Shown piece by piece: positions 23,519 to 33,700 of a stretch of 64,000 nt of DNA. The notes beneath the pieces were generated by a model. The model was not told the origin of the DNA and did no database searches. It saw only the letters and a program-made list of their open reading frames with translations. Source of the DNA: Acidobacteriota bacterium (GTDB taxonomy: Bacteria; Acidobacteriota; Terriglobia; Terriglobales; SCQP01). The stretch lies in NCBI GenBank assembly GCA_021789895.1, contig JAJYIU010000008.1:62001-126000 (forward strand), written 5' to 3'. Numbering within the stretch: the first letter of the stretch is position 1; each line of letters starts with the position of its first letter. A program made the translations under genes and the position numbers.

Positions 23519-25708
23519 TTAGCGCACCGTCTGCAAGCGGATAGCGGCGCGCTGCAGCGCCTCGTAGAGGTAGCGCAACTGCACCGAAGCGCCCAGCCAG
23601 TTTTTCTGCTCGAGCATCTGGCTGACGCCGGGCAGGCGGGCGGTGGCGTAGCCGCGCGTAATTTCGGGCGCGTAGATCAGGTTGCGATAAAAAGGCCGGC
23701 CGGGCAGGCCGCGTTCCCGCTGCAGGGTCTGCTCGAAATCGGCCAGGGCGGTGTTGAAGCGTGCCAGGCGTTTCGGATGCTGCCCGGCGTTGGCGAGCGC
23801 CGCCTGGGCGCGGCGGCTGAAATCCCGGGCGGCGGTTTCGAGCCGCGTCGCCGCGGCTTCGGTTTGCGCCCAGTTCAATTGCGCGCCGGGCCCGGGCGGC
23901 TGCTTCTGATGCATCTGGATGAGGTTGCGGCCGATGGCGGTGGCGTAGGCATTCACATCCAGCGGCAGCAGGTTGGCGCCGGCCAGGCGCATGGCCAGCA
24001 GCCCCATCACGCGCGTGCAGGCGACGGCATAGTCGAAGTGCGGGTCTTCCTGGGTGCGGAAATAGTGGAAATCGTCATAGAGCGAGTGATAGACGCCATA
24101 GGGGCCGGCGAAGCTGATGTCGGCGGAAGCCAGGCCGGCGTAATCGAGAAACGGCTCGAAATCGCTGCCGCCGCCCAGGACGCCGATTGGCGGCGGCCCG
24201 GCGGGTGCAGACGCGCCGGCGGGCGCGCCCGCGGCGCGCTGGCATTGCCAGAGATCGTACACCGTCTGCGGCTGGCAGCCCGGCGGCGGCATGACCGAGC
24301 CGGTGGGGGTGACCGGCGGCGCTGGCACGGCGCGCGCCACCGCGTAGATCAGGCGGCGCATCGAGGGCACCGCGCCAGGGGAAAAATACGGGCCGAAGTC
24401 GCCTTCATCCATGTTGATGTAGGCGACCGCCGATTTGTGCAGCTCGGCCAAGTGGCGCTCGGCATAATCGGTCGAGCCGATCAGGGCATATTCTTCGGCG
24501 TCCCAGGAGCAGAGGCGCAGGGTGCGCCGCGGCTGCCAGCCGAGCGCATGCAGTTTGCCGAGGGCGCGGGCCAGCTCGAGCAGCACCATCGTGCCGCTAT
24601 TCGGATCCACCGCGCCGAAGGTCCAGGCATCGCGGTGATTGCCCACCAGCACCAGCTCCGGCTGGCGGCCGTCGAGCTGGCCGATCACGTCCCAGATGGT
24701 GCGATAGCTGAAATCCATGCGCAGGCGCATATGCACCTGCACCTGGGGGCTGCCGCCGAGGTGATAGGTGAAGGGCAGGCCGCCCTGCCAGGCGCGTGGG
24801 GCGGGCCGCCCGGCGAGCGCAGCCAGAATCGGCTCGGCGGCGGAGTAAGACAGCGGCGCGGTGGGTACGGTAGGCAGCGCCGCTTTCCAGGCCGCCGCTT
24901 CTCCGGCGGGCAGCGGCTCGCCCGGCTTCAACGGCGCGCCGGGATAGTTGTTGTTCAGAATCGAGCCGCGCTGGATGCCGGTGGGCGGGCGATAGGAGCC
25001 CGCCGGATAGGCATTGCCGGCGTGAAAGCCGTCGTCGTTGGGGTCGGAATAGATGAGGCAGCCGGCAGCGCCATGCAGGGCGGCCAGCTCCGATTTGATG
25101 CCGCGGTAGGAGCGTCCGTAGCGGACCAGCACGATTTTGCCGCGCACCGAAATGCCATCGCGCTTCAACTCGGCGTAGTCGTCTTCCAGCCCATAGTTGG
25201 CATACACCACCGGGGCGGTGACGTCGCCCGAAGGGGAATAGGCGTTGAAGCCGACGAAGGCGTTTTTCATCGCCGAAAAGCGGTCGCCGGGGATGGGAGC
25301 TTCGTAGTTGGCGAGCGGCTGGGGATGGGGCTGCACCAGCTCGATGCGCACTTCCAGGGGCTGCGGCAGCAGCGCCGAATAGCGCACGATGCGCGTGCTC
25401 AAACCGGCGCGGCGGAACACCGAAGCGACATAGAGCGCGGTGGCGTGGTCAGCGGCGGTGCCGGCGCCGTGCGGCTGGGCGGTGAGCCGTTCGAGGCTGG
25501 CGCGCAGCGAGGCAGCCTGGGGCAGCGCCTGCATCTGCCGCTCCCATTGCAGTTCGCGCGCCGCGGCCGCGGGCAGGAAGCCGTACATGGCCGGCGGCGG
25601 CGCCGCGGTCGGGGCCTGCGCCATCAGCAGGCCGGCCAGCACCCCGGCCGGCAGCAGCAGGCGGAGCGGCCGGCGCCCGCGCGGAACGATGGAAGCGGTC
25701 TGGTGCAT
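23519..25708 (-). CDS. secreted M28B peptidase, glutamate carboxypeptidase II-like
   Basis: A 729-residue zinc aminopeptidase/carboxypeptidase with the GCPII/NAALADase layout. A signal segment (PLRLLLPAGVLAGLLMAQA) precedes a PA domain insertion (VRGKIVLVRYGRSYRG, GAAGCLIYSDPNDDG) and the M28 catalytic core. Zinc ligands are readable: His and Asp in VGNHRDAWTFGAVDPNSG, the Glu pair in WDAEEYALIGSTDYAE, Asp in YINMDEGDFG and His in YHSLYDDFHYF. The C-terminal helical dimerisation domain follows. It probably trims peptides or acidic dipeptides outside the cytoplasm. Start 25708 is chosen for AAAGGA eight bases upstream; the open frame continues further upstream but would overlap the neighbour and is not protein-like. 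Confidence 0.92.
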   Translation of the reverse strand: MHQTASIVPRGRRPLRLLLPAGVLAGLLMAQAPTAAPPPAMYGFLPAAAARELQWERQMQALPQAASLRASLERLTAQPHGAGTAADHATALYVASVFRRAGLSTRIVRYSALLPQPLEVRIELVQPHPQPLANYEAPIPGDRFSAMKNAFVGFNAYSPSGDVTAPVVYANYGLEDDYAELKRDGISVRGKIVLVRYGRSYRGIKSELAALHGAAGCLIYSDPNDDGFHAGNAYPAGSYRPPTGIQRGSILNNNYPGAPLKPGEPLPAGEAAAWKAALPTVPTAPLSYSAAEPILAALAGRPAPRAWQGGLPFTYHLGGSPQVQVHMRLRMDFSYRTIWDVIGQLDGRQPELVLVGNHRDAWTFGAVDPNSGTMVLLELARALGKLHALGWQPRRTLRLCSWDAEEYALIGSTDYAERHLAELHKSAVAYINMDEGDFGPYFSPGAVPSMRRLIYAVARAVPAPPVTPTGSVMPPPGCQPQTVYDLWQCQRAAGAPAGASAPAGPPPIGVLGGGSDFEPFLDYAGLASADISFAGPYGVYHSLYDDFHYFRTQEDPHFDYAVACTRVMGLLAMRLAGANLLPLDVNAYATAIGRNLIQMHQKQPPGPGAQLNWAQTEAAATRLETAARDFSRRAQAALANAGQHPKRLARFNTALADFEQTLQRERGLPGRPFYRNLIYAPEITRGYATARLPGVSQMLEQKNWLGASVQLRYLYEALQRAAIRLQTVR

Positions 25709-25755
25709 GGTGGCGATCCTTTCTGGAAAGCGGAGGGCGCAGGCGGCGCGCCGGG

Positions 25756-26727
25756 TCAGTGTTCGGGATAGTAATTGCGCACCCAGCGATGGGGACGCAA
25801 TTGCGCCAGGGTAGCTGGCGTCAGCGCCCCCGCCGCGACCGCTTCGGCATTGGCGCGGGCGTGGGCGGGCGTTCGGATGCCGGGAATGACGGTGGAGACT
25901 TCCGGCGGCGAGATGCAAAACCGCAGCGCCAGCGCCGGCAGCTCTTCGAGCTTGATTCCCAAATCGGCGCAGATGTGCTGCACGCGCTCCCAGACTTCGC
26001 GCTTGCGGCCGCCGGCGAAGTAGAGATTGCGCCAGTCGCCCTCGGGGAATTGCGTTTCCGGGCGAATATGGCCGGTCAGGCTGCCCTCGTCGAAGGGCAC
26101 GCGCGCGATCACGCCGACACACTGGCGCCGGCAGGCGGGAAACAGCTCGTCTTCGGGCGACTGATCGAAGATGTTGTAGATCACCTGCACCACGTCCACC
26201 AGCCCGGTCGAGAGGGCGCGCAGCGAGTTGGACGGCTGATGATCGTTGATCGAGATGCCGATGGCGCGGGCCTTGCCGCCGGCTTTGATCTCTTCCACCG
26301 TGCGCCGCCACTCCGGCTCGTCCGCCCAGCGATCGTTCCAGACGTGGAACTGAAACAGGTCCACCCGCTCGCGGCCCAGGTTGGCGAGCGAGGTGTTGAG
26401 CGAGGCGAGCACGTGCTCGCGGGGAAAGACCTCGGCCAGGGTCGAATCCGGCCGCGCCGGCCAGATCAGGTTTTTGGGCGGCACCTTGGTGGCGAGGAAG
26501 ACTTCAGCGGAGGACCCGAACGCGCGGGCCAGCAGGCGCTCGCTGTGCCCCTCGCCGTAGGCCAGCGCGGTGTCGTAGAAATTGACGCCGGCATCGCGCG
26601 CGGCCTTCAACGCCTCGAGCGAGGTGGCGTCGTCGGCGCCGATCCACATGAACTGCCCGATGCCCCAGGCGCCGAAGCCCAGCTCGCTGATCTCCATGCC
26701 CGTGCGGCCCAGCTTGCGATAACGCAT
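25756..26727 (-). CDS. aldo/keto reductase
   Basis: A 323-residue NAD(P)H-dependent oxidoreductase with a TIM-barrel. The catalytic tetrad is visible: Asp and Tyr in NFYDTALAYGEGHSE, Lys in FLATKVPP and His in FQFHVWND. The coenzyme region near the C-terminus reads STVIPGIRTPAHARANAEA. A variation from the usual is the 'ALRFCISPPEVS' helix. The substrate is unknown; reduction of aldehydes, ketones or sugar derivatives is typical. It ends 47 bases before the M28 peptidase start on the same strand and may be co-transcribed with it. Confidence 0.9.
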   Translation of the reverse strand: MRYRKLGRTGMEISELGFGAWGIGQFMWIGADDATSLEALKAARDAGVNFYDTALAYGEGHSERLLARAFGSSAEVFLATKVPPKNLIWPARPDSTLAEVFPREHVLASLNTSLANLGRERVDLFQFHVWNDRWADEPEWRRTVEEIKAGGKARAIGISINDHQPSNSLRALSTGLVDVVQVIYNIFDQSPEDELFPACRRQCVGVIARVPFDEGSLTGHIRPETQFPEGDWRNLYFAGGRKREVWERVQHICADLGIKLEELPALALRFCISPPEVSTVIPGIRTPAHARANAEAVAAGALTPATLAQLRPHRWVRNYYPEH

Positions 26728-26890
26728 TATGCCTCCTTAGCCGATGATGCAAGGGAATAGGAAATTTTGCCACTCCTGCGCGCGGCGGCGAAACGAATTG
26801 CGGCGGGCGGTGGCCAGCGGAAGCGTTTTAAGGTAATGCCGGCAATATAACGTTGCCTTCCTGCCGCCGATTGGCCAACTATGGTGGCCT

Positions 26891-27304
26891 ATGAAGCTGA
26901 ACTACGCCACCCTGGTCCTGGTGTTGGCCGGCGGGTATCTGTTTCTCCGGTATGCCTGGCCGCTGCCCTGGACACCGTGGCGGATCGCGGGCATGGCGAT
27001 CGCGGCGCCGGCGTTCGTGCTATTCGTGCTGGCGCGCATTCAACTGGGTCAAGCCTTCAGCGTACGGGCGAAGGCGAGCGCGCTGGTGACCACGGGGATT
27101 TACGCGCGCATTCGCAACCCCATTTATGTGTTCGGCGGCTTGTTTATCGCCGGCATCGTCATCTGGGCGCATCGCCCGTGGTGGCTGCTGATATTGGCGG
27201 TTCTGGTTCCATTGCAGTGGCTTCGCCAGCGGAAAGAAGCGCAGGTGCTGGAGGCGAAATTCGGCGACGCCTACCGGGAATACAGGCGCCAGACGTGGTT
27301 TTGA
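26891..27304 (+). CDS. isoprenylcysteine carboxyl methyltransferase (ICMT/PEMT)-like membrane protein
   Basis: A 137-residue integral membrane protein with about three hydrophobic helices. It carries the family SAM-binding signature: LVTTGIYARIRNPIYVFG in the loop, then a C-terminal RKEAQVLEAKFGDAYREYRRQTWF, in which the Glu and the YREYR block match isoprenylcysteine and phospholipid methyltransferases. The bacterial substrate is unknown. It starts in a 163-bp divergent region from the aldo/keto reductase and converges with miaA. Confidence 0.85.
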   Translation: MKLNYATLVLVLAGGYLFLRYAWPLPWTPWRIAGMAIAAPAFVLFVLARIQLGQAFSVRAKASALVTTGIYARIRNPIYVFGGLFIAGIVIWAHRPWWLLILAVLVPLQWLRQRKEAQVLEAKFGDAYREYRRQTWF

Positions 27305-27341
27305 AAACGCTTAGCGCATCCTGGCAGCCAAAGCTCTGCAG

Positions 27342-28286
27342 TCAATCGCCGGCCGGGCGCAGGCGCGCATATTCCAACGCGGCGGCCTGGAGGGCCGGCT
27401 CGTCGCCGAAGCCGGCGAGCCAGTGAATTTCCGCATCGCGGCGAAACCAGGTGAACTGGCGCTTGGCGTAGTTGCGCTGCTCCTGCTGCGCCTCGGCCAG
27501 CGCGGCGGGCAACTCGGCGCCGCGCAGCAGCAGGTCGCAGGCCTGCTTGTAGCCATGGGCGGCAAAGAGTTTCAGCCCGGCGGGATAGCGCGCCAGCAGC
27601 CGGCGGGTTTCTTCCTGAATGCCGCCGGCGAACATCGCGGCGGCGCGGCGGTTGATGCGTTCGTAGAGCGCAGCGCGCGGCGGCGCCAGGCCGAGCTTGA
27701 GGGCGCGCACCGCCGGCAGCGGCTGGCGCGGATGCTCGCGCCAGGCCGCGGCCAGGCCGCGGCCGGTGAGGCAGCGCACTTCCAGCGCCCGAATCGCCTT
27801 GGGAGCGTCGCGTACCGCAATCCGTCGCGCAGCTTCGGCGTCGAGCCGGACGAGCAGGCGGTGCAGGCGCTCGGGGCTGCGCCGCCGCAGCCGCCGCCGC
27901 AGCTCGGGCGAGGCCGCCGGCAGCGGCGACAGCCCTTCGAGCAGCGCCCGCAGGTAGAACCCGCTGCCGCCCACCAGCACCGGCAGGCGTCCGCGCGCGG
28001 CAATTTCGGCCAGGCGCGGACGGGCGCGGCGGGCGTATTCGCCGGCGGTCATGTCTTCCTCCGGCGCGAATTCGCCGATGAAATGATGCGGCACGCGCGC
28101 CAGCTCCGCCGAGGTGGGCTTGGCCGTGCCCAGGTCGAAGCCGCGAAACATCTGCATGGAATCGAAGTTGACGATTTCGCTGCCCAGCCGCTCGGCCAGA
28201 TATAGCGCCAGCGGGGTTTTGCCGCTGGCGGTGGGGCCGGCGACGACGACCAGATCGAGCGGCGGCGGTTCCGCGGCTTCGGCCAT
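27342..28286 (-). CDS. miaA: tRNA dimethylallyltransferase
   Basis: A 314-residue MiaA, which adds a dimethylallyl group to N6 of A37 in tRNAs reading UNN codons. The P-loop is VVAGPTASGKTPLA (residues ~14-27). It is followed by NFDSMQMFRGFDLGTAKP and VPHHFIGEFAPEED, then VLVGGSGFYLRALLEGL and the C-terminal QQEQRNYAKRQFTWFR. Length is typical. It stands alone, upstream of an AT-rich stretch that probably holds its promoter. Confidence 0.95.
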   Translation of the reverse strand: MAEAAEPPPLDLVVVAGPTASGKTPLALYLAERLGSEIVNFDSMQMFRGFDLGTAKPTSAELARVPHHFIGEFAPEEDMTAGEYARRARPRLAEIAARGRLPVLVGGSGFYLRALLEGLSPLPAASPELRRRLRRRSPERLHRLLVRLDAEAARRIAVRDAPKAIRALEVRCLTGRGLAAAWREHPRQPLPAVRALKLGLAPPRAALYERINRRAAAMFAGGIQEETRRLLARYPAGLKLFAAHGYKQACDLLLRGAELPAALAEAQQEQRNYAKRQFTWFRRDAEIHWLAGFGDEPALQAAALEYARLRPAGD

Positions 28287-28598
28287 GGCTTCATCTTAAG
28301 CGAGCGGGGGAGAGCGGAACAAGCCGCTAATCATCCGCTAAGAACAGATAACATTACCCTTTTACTTCCGAGTCGTCTGACACAGTGTCGGTGGGCAAAA
28401 GTTGATTATCGCTAGCTTGCCAAGTATATTTTAGCCTTTCAAGTATTCTACTAATTTTCGTGGAAATCGGCTGAAATAGCCTATATAGAAAGTCCTGCAA
28501 TGGGTCGGGCTGTCCCTTATCATTATCCTCGCCGCCAACAGTAGTCTAGTTGTCAATTACCTCTTCTCACCGCCATATTGTCGCAGAAAAACCCTGCG
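28287..28598. other. AT-rich intergenic stretch, no gene seen
   Basis: 312 bases with base composition much richer in A/T than the flanks. I see no tRNA, no convincing coding frame and no terminal repeats. With the next gene it forms an AT-rich island between miaA and the alpha-galactosidase gene. Confidence 0.6.
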
Positions 28599-29294
28599 CT
28601 ATAAATAATTCCGCTTAACGTGAGAATTCGATTTGGATGCAACTTTATCATGGCTGGCATCCCACGCCAAACAATCTAATGCTATTGCGGGTACTCTGGC
28701 TTTTCTCGTAATCGATCTGATGCGCATTTGAAATTCATTGTATATCTGACGATTCTTGATAAAACTCATAGTGGCGCTTGACGGGATATTACCGATTTTT
28801 GATCCTTTGCAGTTTGCAATGGCCTGAATAGTATATTTGTCAAGGGGAACTTCTAAAAAGTGGACAATTCGAAGAAATCTCGGTTCTGAAATTCCATTAA
28901 AGAGGCAAAGTCGCTTCGCTAATAAGTTTGGTAACTTTAGGGATGGACCGAACGGTATGTCCTTTTGCATCCGGCGTCTCCAATATCTTCTAAAGTCATC
29001 GCTTATTTGATCTAACCAAATTGAATAATCATTCTGCGAACTAATGTGTTTGAAATTTTCCAGTCTACTATTTTTTAATATTTTAAGCGCCCAAGTGCGA
29101 AATACTTTAGATGGTGCACTTGGCGAGTTACGAAAGGCTCTGAAAGTATTCCCTCCGATTGAGTGATAAATGATTGTTTCCAGGGTTGATTTGCGTTCGC
29201 TATAACGTTCAAGTTTGAACCACGCCAGCCAGGGATATTCTCGCAACGCGAGCACAAGCTCTTTCTCACAAGTGTAACGGCGAAGCTTTGGCAT
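28599..29294 (-). CDS. unrecognised basic protein in an AT-rich island
   Basis: A 231-residue protein that I cannot assign. It is basic and Lys/Arg/Ile/Ser-rich with no signal peptide or membrane helix. Conserved-looking parts are the C-terminal block (SATMSFIKNRQIYNEFQMR, VPAIALDCLAWDASHD). Codon choice is AT-leaning, unlike every neighbour, which suggests recent horizontal acquisition. An AGGG-like site precedes the ATG at 29294. There is no integrase, transposase or toxin/antitoxin partner beside it. It could be a defence, toxin-like or phage-derived orphan, but nothing in the sequence proves any of these. Confidence 0.65.
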   Translation of the reverse strand: MPKLRRYTCEKELVLALREYPWLAWFKLERYSERKSTLETIIYHSIGGNTFRAFRNSPSAPSKVFRTWALKILKNSRLENFKHISSQNDYSIWLDQISDDFRRYWRRRMQKDIPFGPSLKLPNLLAKRLCLFNGISEPRFLRIVHFLEVPLDKYTIQAIANCKGSKIGNIPSSATMSFIKNRQIYNEFQMRIRSITRKARVPAIALDCLAWDASHDKVASKSNSHVKRNYL

Positions 29295-29395
29295 TCAATT
29301 GCCCTACTCACTTATTCTACACAATATTGTAGCTTCTCACAAGACTTTCTTGCTAAACGAACCCTACAACTCATACGCAATCATAGCGTCTAAGA

Positions 29396-30703
29396 CTATT
29401 CTTTCACCCGCAGCAATATGACTCCGTGGGAGGGCACCGTCGCGGTGAAGGTGGGCCGGGGCAGGCGCAAGTTCTTGTGCGTCCACAGGTTGCGGGCGCG
29501 CAGCGGCGGCTGCAGCCCGAGCTGCGACCAGTGGACCGTGATCGCCGCCGCTTTCGAGCCGCGGTTGAAGAGCGCCACCGCGACCGCGCCGCCGGCGAGC
29601 GGCTTCATCCAGATCTCGCGATCCTGGTCCAGCTTCCGCCCGCTGCGCCAGACGCGGTAGCCCTGCCGGCCGAGCCGGTCCTGATCCACCGCGATCACGT
29701 CGCGATTGGTCAAAATCGCCAGCGCCGCCCGCGACATGTGGCGCAGATCGTTGCCCGCGATCAGCGGCGCCGCCAGCATCGCCCACAGGCTCATGTGGGT
29801 GCGGTACTCGGTATCCGTCATGCCGCCGTTGCCCACTTCCAGCATGTCCGGATCGTTCCAGTGTCCGGGAGCGGCGTAGGGCGCGAGATAGCTCTGGTTG
29901 AAGCCGATCGCCGACATGCGCTTCCAGGTGTCGTTGATGTCGCCGGTGGTGCGCCAGAGATTGCCGCCGACGAAGGGGCCGAAATGCCAGGGGTCGAGCA
30001 GGCCGTACTCGCACAGGCTGAAGACGATCGGGCGGCCGGTGGCCTTCAACGCCCGGTACATCTTCAAATAAACCTGCGGCAACTGCTGCAGCTTGTAAAC
30101 GCGGCTGGCGCTGCACCAGTCGTATTTCAAATAATCGATGCCCCAGGCGGCGTAGGTGCGCGCGTCCTGGGCCTCGTGCCTGTAGCTGCCGGCATAGCCG
30201 GCGCAGGTGAAGGGCCCGGGCGAGGAATAGATGCCCAGCTTCAGGCCTTTCGAGTGCACGTAATCGGCCAGGGCTTTCATGTCGCCGAACTTGGCGTTGG
30301 GCTGGATGTTGCCCTGGGCGTCGCGCTGCCCTTCCCAGGTGTCGTCAATGTTGATGTAGGTGTAGCCGGCGGCCTTCATGCCGCTCGAGACCATGGCGTC
30401 GGCGATCTGGCGGACGATTTTTCCGGTGATGCGGCGATGGAAGTGGTTCCAACTGTTCCAGCCCATGGGCGGGGCGGGCGCCAGTTGGGCTTCGCGGCGC
30501 TCGCGGGCGCGCAGTTGGGCCAGATAGCGGGCCCGTGCCTGCAGCCATTTCGCGCGCGCCCGGGCGCGGGCCTGGGCCTGCTGCCGCGGGGACGGCTTCT
30601 GATTTTGGGCGGAGAGCATCAGCCCCGGCAGGAGCGCGAGCGCCAGCGCCGCTGGCGCGAGGCCGGCCGCGGCGCGCGAAAACAACCGCTTAGAAATGGA
30701 CAT
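29396..30703 (-). CDS. secreted GH27 alpha-galactosidase
   Basis: A 435-residue glycoside hydrolase family 27 enzyme, cleaving terminal alpha-galactosides. After a signal peptide (LAPAALALALLPGLMLSAQ) comes an Ala/Arg/Gln-rich linker of ~50 residues (QQAQARARARAKWLQARARY), unusual for the family. The (beta/alpha)8 barrel starts at PPMGWNSWNHF. The nucleophile Asp lies in YLKYDWC, the acid/base Asp in WNDPDML, and a small beta domain follows. It starts 11 bases after the large BNR gene on the same strand, so the two are probably co-expressed. Confidence 0.93.
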   Translation of the reverse strand: MSISKRLFSRAAAGLAPAALALALLPGLMLSAQNQKPSPRQQAQARARARAKWLQARARYLAQLRARERREAQLAPAPPMGWNSWNHFHRRITGKIVRQIADAMVSSGMKAAGYTYINIDDTWEGQRDAQGNIQPNAKFGDMKALADYVHSKGLKLGIYSSPGPFTCAGYAGSYRHEAQDARTYAAWGIDYLKYDWCSASRVYKLQQLPQVYLKMYRALKATGRPIVFSLCEYGLLDPWHFGPFVGGNLWRTTGDINDTWKRMSAIGFNQSYLAPYAAPGHWNDPDMLEVGNGGMTDTEYRTHMSLWAMLAAPLIAGNDLRHMSRAALAILTNRDVIAVDQDRLGRQGYRVWRSGRKLDQDREIWMKPLAGGAVAVALFNRGSKAAAITVHWSQLGLQPPLRARNLWTHKNLRLPRPTFTATVPSHGVILLRVKE

Positions 30704-30714
30704 AGCGTTTAGCC

Positions 30715-33700
30715 TTATTTGCCTTGCTTGCGGGAGCCGCTGGCCGCAGCGCGCGGATGCCGTCCCTTGGCGGGTGCGGCCGGAAGGCCGATGACCGGGA
30801 TATGGGCGCGGTTGATTTCGCGGTTGAGCTGGGCCAGGTCGCGGATTTCCAGTTGGCGCATCGCCGCCAACTGCTGCTCCAACTCGCTATTGAGGCGCTT
30901 GAAGACGGTATAGGACGCGGCGGTGGGCGCGGTGTCGGCGCTTTCCACCGTGCTGGCCAGGTTTTCCAGCTTGGCGTCGAGCTTGATGCGGTAGTTGAGC
31001 GCGTCTTCGCCGCTCTTGGACTTCAACTGCGCGATGGCGGCAATGACCTGGCCAAGTTTTTTCGACAGCGCGAGGGCGTTTTTGGCGATCGGCCGGGCGG
31101 CGGCGTCGCCGGCCAGGCGCTGCCGCAGCGCCGCCATCTGGCGCTGCAGCGACTGCATGCGGGTTACCGCCTGGTGCGCGGCGCCGACCTGGCGATTGAT
31201 CTGCTGCATCAGGGCCAACTGCGCCGCCAGCGCGGCCGGCGCGGCTTTCACACGCGGGTCGAGCACGACCTCTAGCGGCGCAGTATAGGTCGCGCCGGCG
31301 GCGGTCAGTTTGATCTGATAGCGGCCGGGCAGCGCCAGCGCACCCTGGGGAAAGCCCCAGGTGATTTCGCCGGGTATGCGCGCCGGGGCGGGATAGCGCA
31401 AGTTCCAAACGAAGCGGTTCAGGCCGGGCTTGGCGGGCAGGCTGGGCGCGCCGCCGCCGAAGAAGAAGCCGCCGCGGCCGCCGGCGGGCTTTTTCTTGGC
31501 GCTGCTGAAGCGGTGCACCAGCCGGCCGCGGCGGTCGTAAATGGCCAGCGTAATCGGCTGTTTGGGCTTGGCCTTGAGTTGATAGTCAATGACCGCGCCG
31601 GCGGGCGGGTTGACGCCGACGCCGGCAAAGCGGCGCATGAAAAACCCGCCGCCGCGCTGCCGGTAAGCCACGGCCGGGGTGTAGAGATGCACTGCGGCCT
31701 GGAGGATGCCGGCATCGAGCTGGCGCAAGGGGGTGATGTCGTCGAGTATCCAGAACGCCCGCCCGTGGGTGGCCGCCACCAGGTCGTTGCCGTGCACCAG
31801 CAGGTCGCGCACGGGGGCGGTGGGCAGGTTGAGCTGCAGCGGCTGCCAATGGGCGCCGTCGTCGAAGCTGACGAAAACGCCGATTTCGGTGCCGGCGAAG
31901 AGCAGGCCGCGGCGCACCGGGTCGGCGCAGATGGCGTGCGCCACGGCGTCGGCGGGCAGGCCGGCGTTGATTTCCGTCCAGGTGCGGCCGAAGTCGGCGG
32001 TTTTATAGAACATCGGCCGCAAGTCGCCGAGTTTGCGGCGGTTGGCGGCGACGTAGGCGGCGCCGGCGGCGAAAGGCGAGGGCGCGATCTGGCTGATTTT
32101 GGTCCAGGCGGGCAGGCTGGAGGGGGTGACGTTGGCCCAGCTCCGGCCGCCGTTGCGGGTGAGGTGAATCAGCCCGTCGTCGCTGCCGGCCCAAAGCTCG
32201 CCGCGGGCGAGCGGCGATTCGGCCAGGGCGAAGATGGTGTCGTAGTATTCGACGCTGGTGTTGTCCTGGGTGAGGGGACCGCCGGCGGAGTGCTGCTTCG
32301 ACTTATCGTTGCGGGTCAGGTCGGGGCTGATCACCTGCCAGTTCTGGCCGCCGTCGGTGGAGCGGAAGAGGACATTGGCGCCGAAATAAAGGGCGTGCGG
32401 GGCGAAGGGGGAGATCATGATCGGCGCCGTCCACTGGAAACGGTATTGCAGCTTGGAAGCGCCGGCCCCCATGGGATTGTCCGGCCAGGGGGTCACGTCC
32501 TGTTCCTGGCCGTTGGCGTGGTTATAGCGGGTGATCAGGCCGTCGTAGGAGCCGGCATAGACGATTTGCGGGTTCCCCGGCTCGGGCACGACGAAGCCGC
32601 TCTCGCCGCCGCCCACGTCATACCAATCGGATGGAGTGATCACGCCGTGATCGGTGCGGCTGGGAATGGCGACGGTGGAATTATCCTGCTGCGCGCCGTA
32701 GAGAAAATAATGAAAGCGGTTATCCACCGCGACGTGATAGAACTGCGCCGTGGGCTGGTTATCCTGCGTGCTCCAGGTCTTGCCGCCGTCAATCGAGACG
32801 GTCGCGCCGCCGTCGTTGCCGACGATCATGAAGCGGGGATGGACGGGATTGATCCAGAAGCCGTGATTGTCGCCGTGGGGCACCGGCACGCCGGTAAATG
32901 TACGGCCGCCGTCGGTCGAGCGCATGACGGAGGTGTTCAGCTCGTAGAGGGTGTTGGCGTTTTTCGGGTCGGCGAAGATGTGGGTGAAGTACCAGGCGCG
33001 CTGGCGGAAGTTGTGGCTGGGGTTGACGCGCATCCAGTGCTTGCCGAGGTCATGGGAGGCATACAAACCGCCTTTTTTGGCTTCGATCTGGGCATAGACG
33101 GTTTGGCCGTCGGCGGCGACGGCGACGCCGATTTTGCCCAGCACGCCGGCGGGCAAGCCGTGGCCGGAGAGCTGCTGCCAGGTATCGCCGCCGTCGCGCG
33201 ATTGGTACAACCCGCTGCCCGGGCCGCCGCTGGTGAAGCCCCAGGGCGAGCGCCGCACCTGCCAGAGGGCGGCAAAGAGGATGTGCGGATTGCGCGGATC
33301 GAAGACTACGTCCACGCCGCCGGTGTTCTCGTCTTTATAAAGCACGCGCTGCCAGGTCTTGCCGCCGTCCAGGCTGCGGTAGATGCCGCGCTCGGAATTG
33401 GGGCCGAAGACGTGTCCCAGGGCCGCGACGAATACACGGTCGGGGTTGTTGGGATCCACGACGATGGCGGCGATATGGTGGCTGTCTTTCAACCCTATAT
33501 GCTTCCAGGTCTTGCCGCCATCGAGCGATTTGTACATGCCGTCGCCAAAGGACAAATCGCCGCGCGGGCAGCTCTCGCCGGTGCCGACGTAGATGACGTT
33601 CGGGTCGGAGGGCGCGACGGCGATGGCCCCGATGGAGGAGACTTTCCGGTGCTGGAACAGCGGCTGCCAGGACTGGCCGGCGTCGGTGGTCTTCCAGACG

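Noticed and set aside
25709-26311. N-terminal extension of the M28 peptidase frame
   Set aside because: It overlaps the aldo/keto reductase in another frame; ATG 25708 has a ribosome site and signal peptide.
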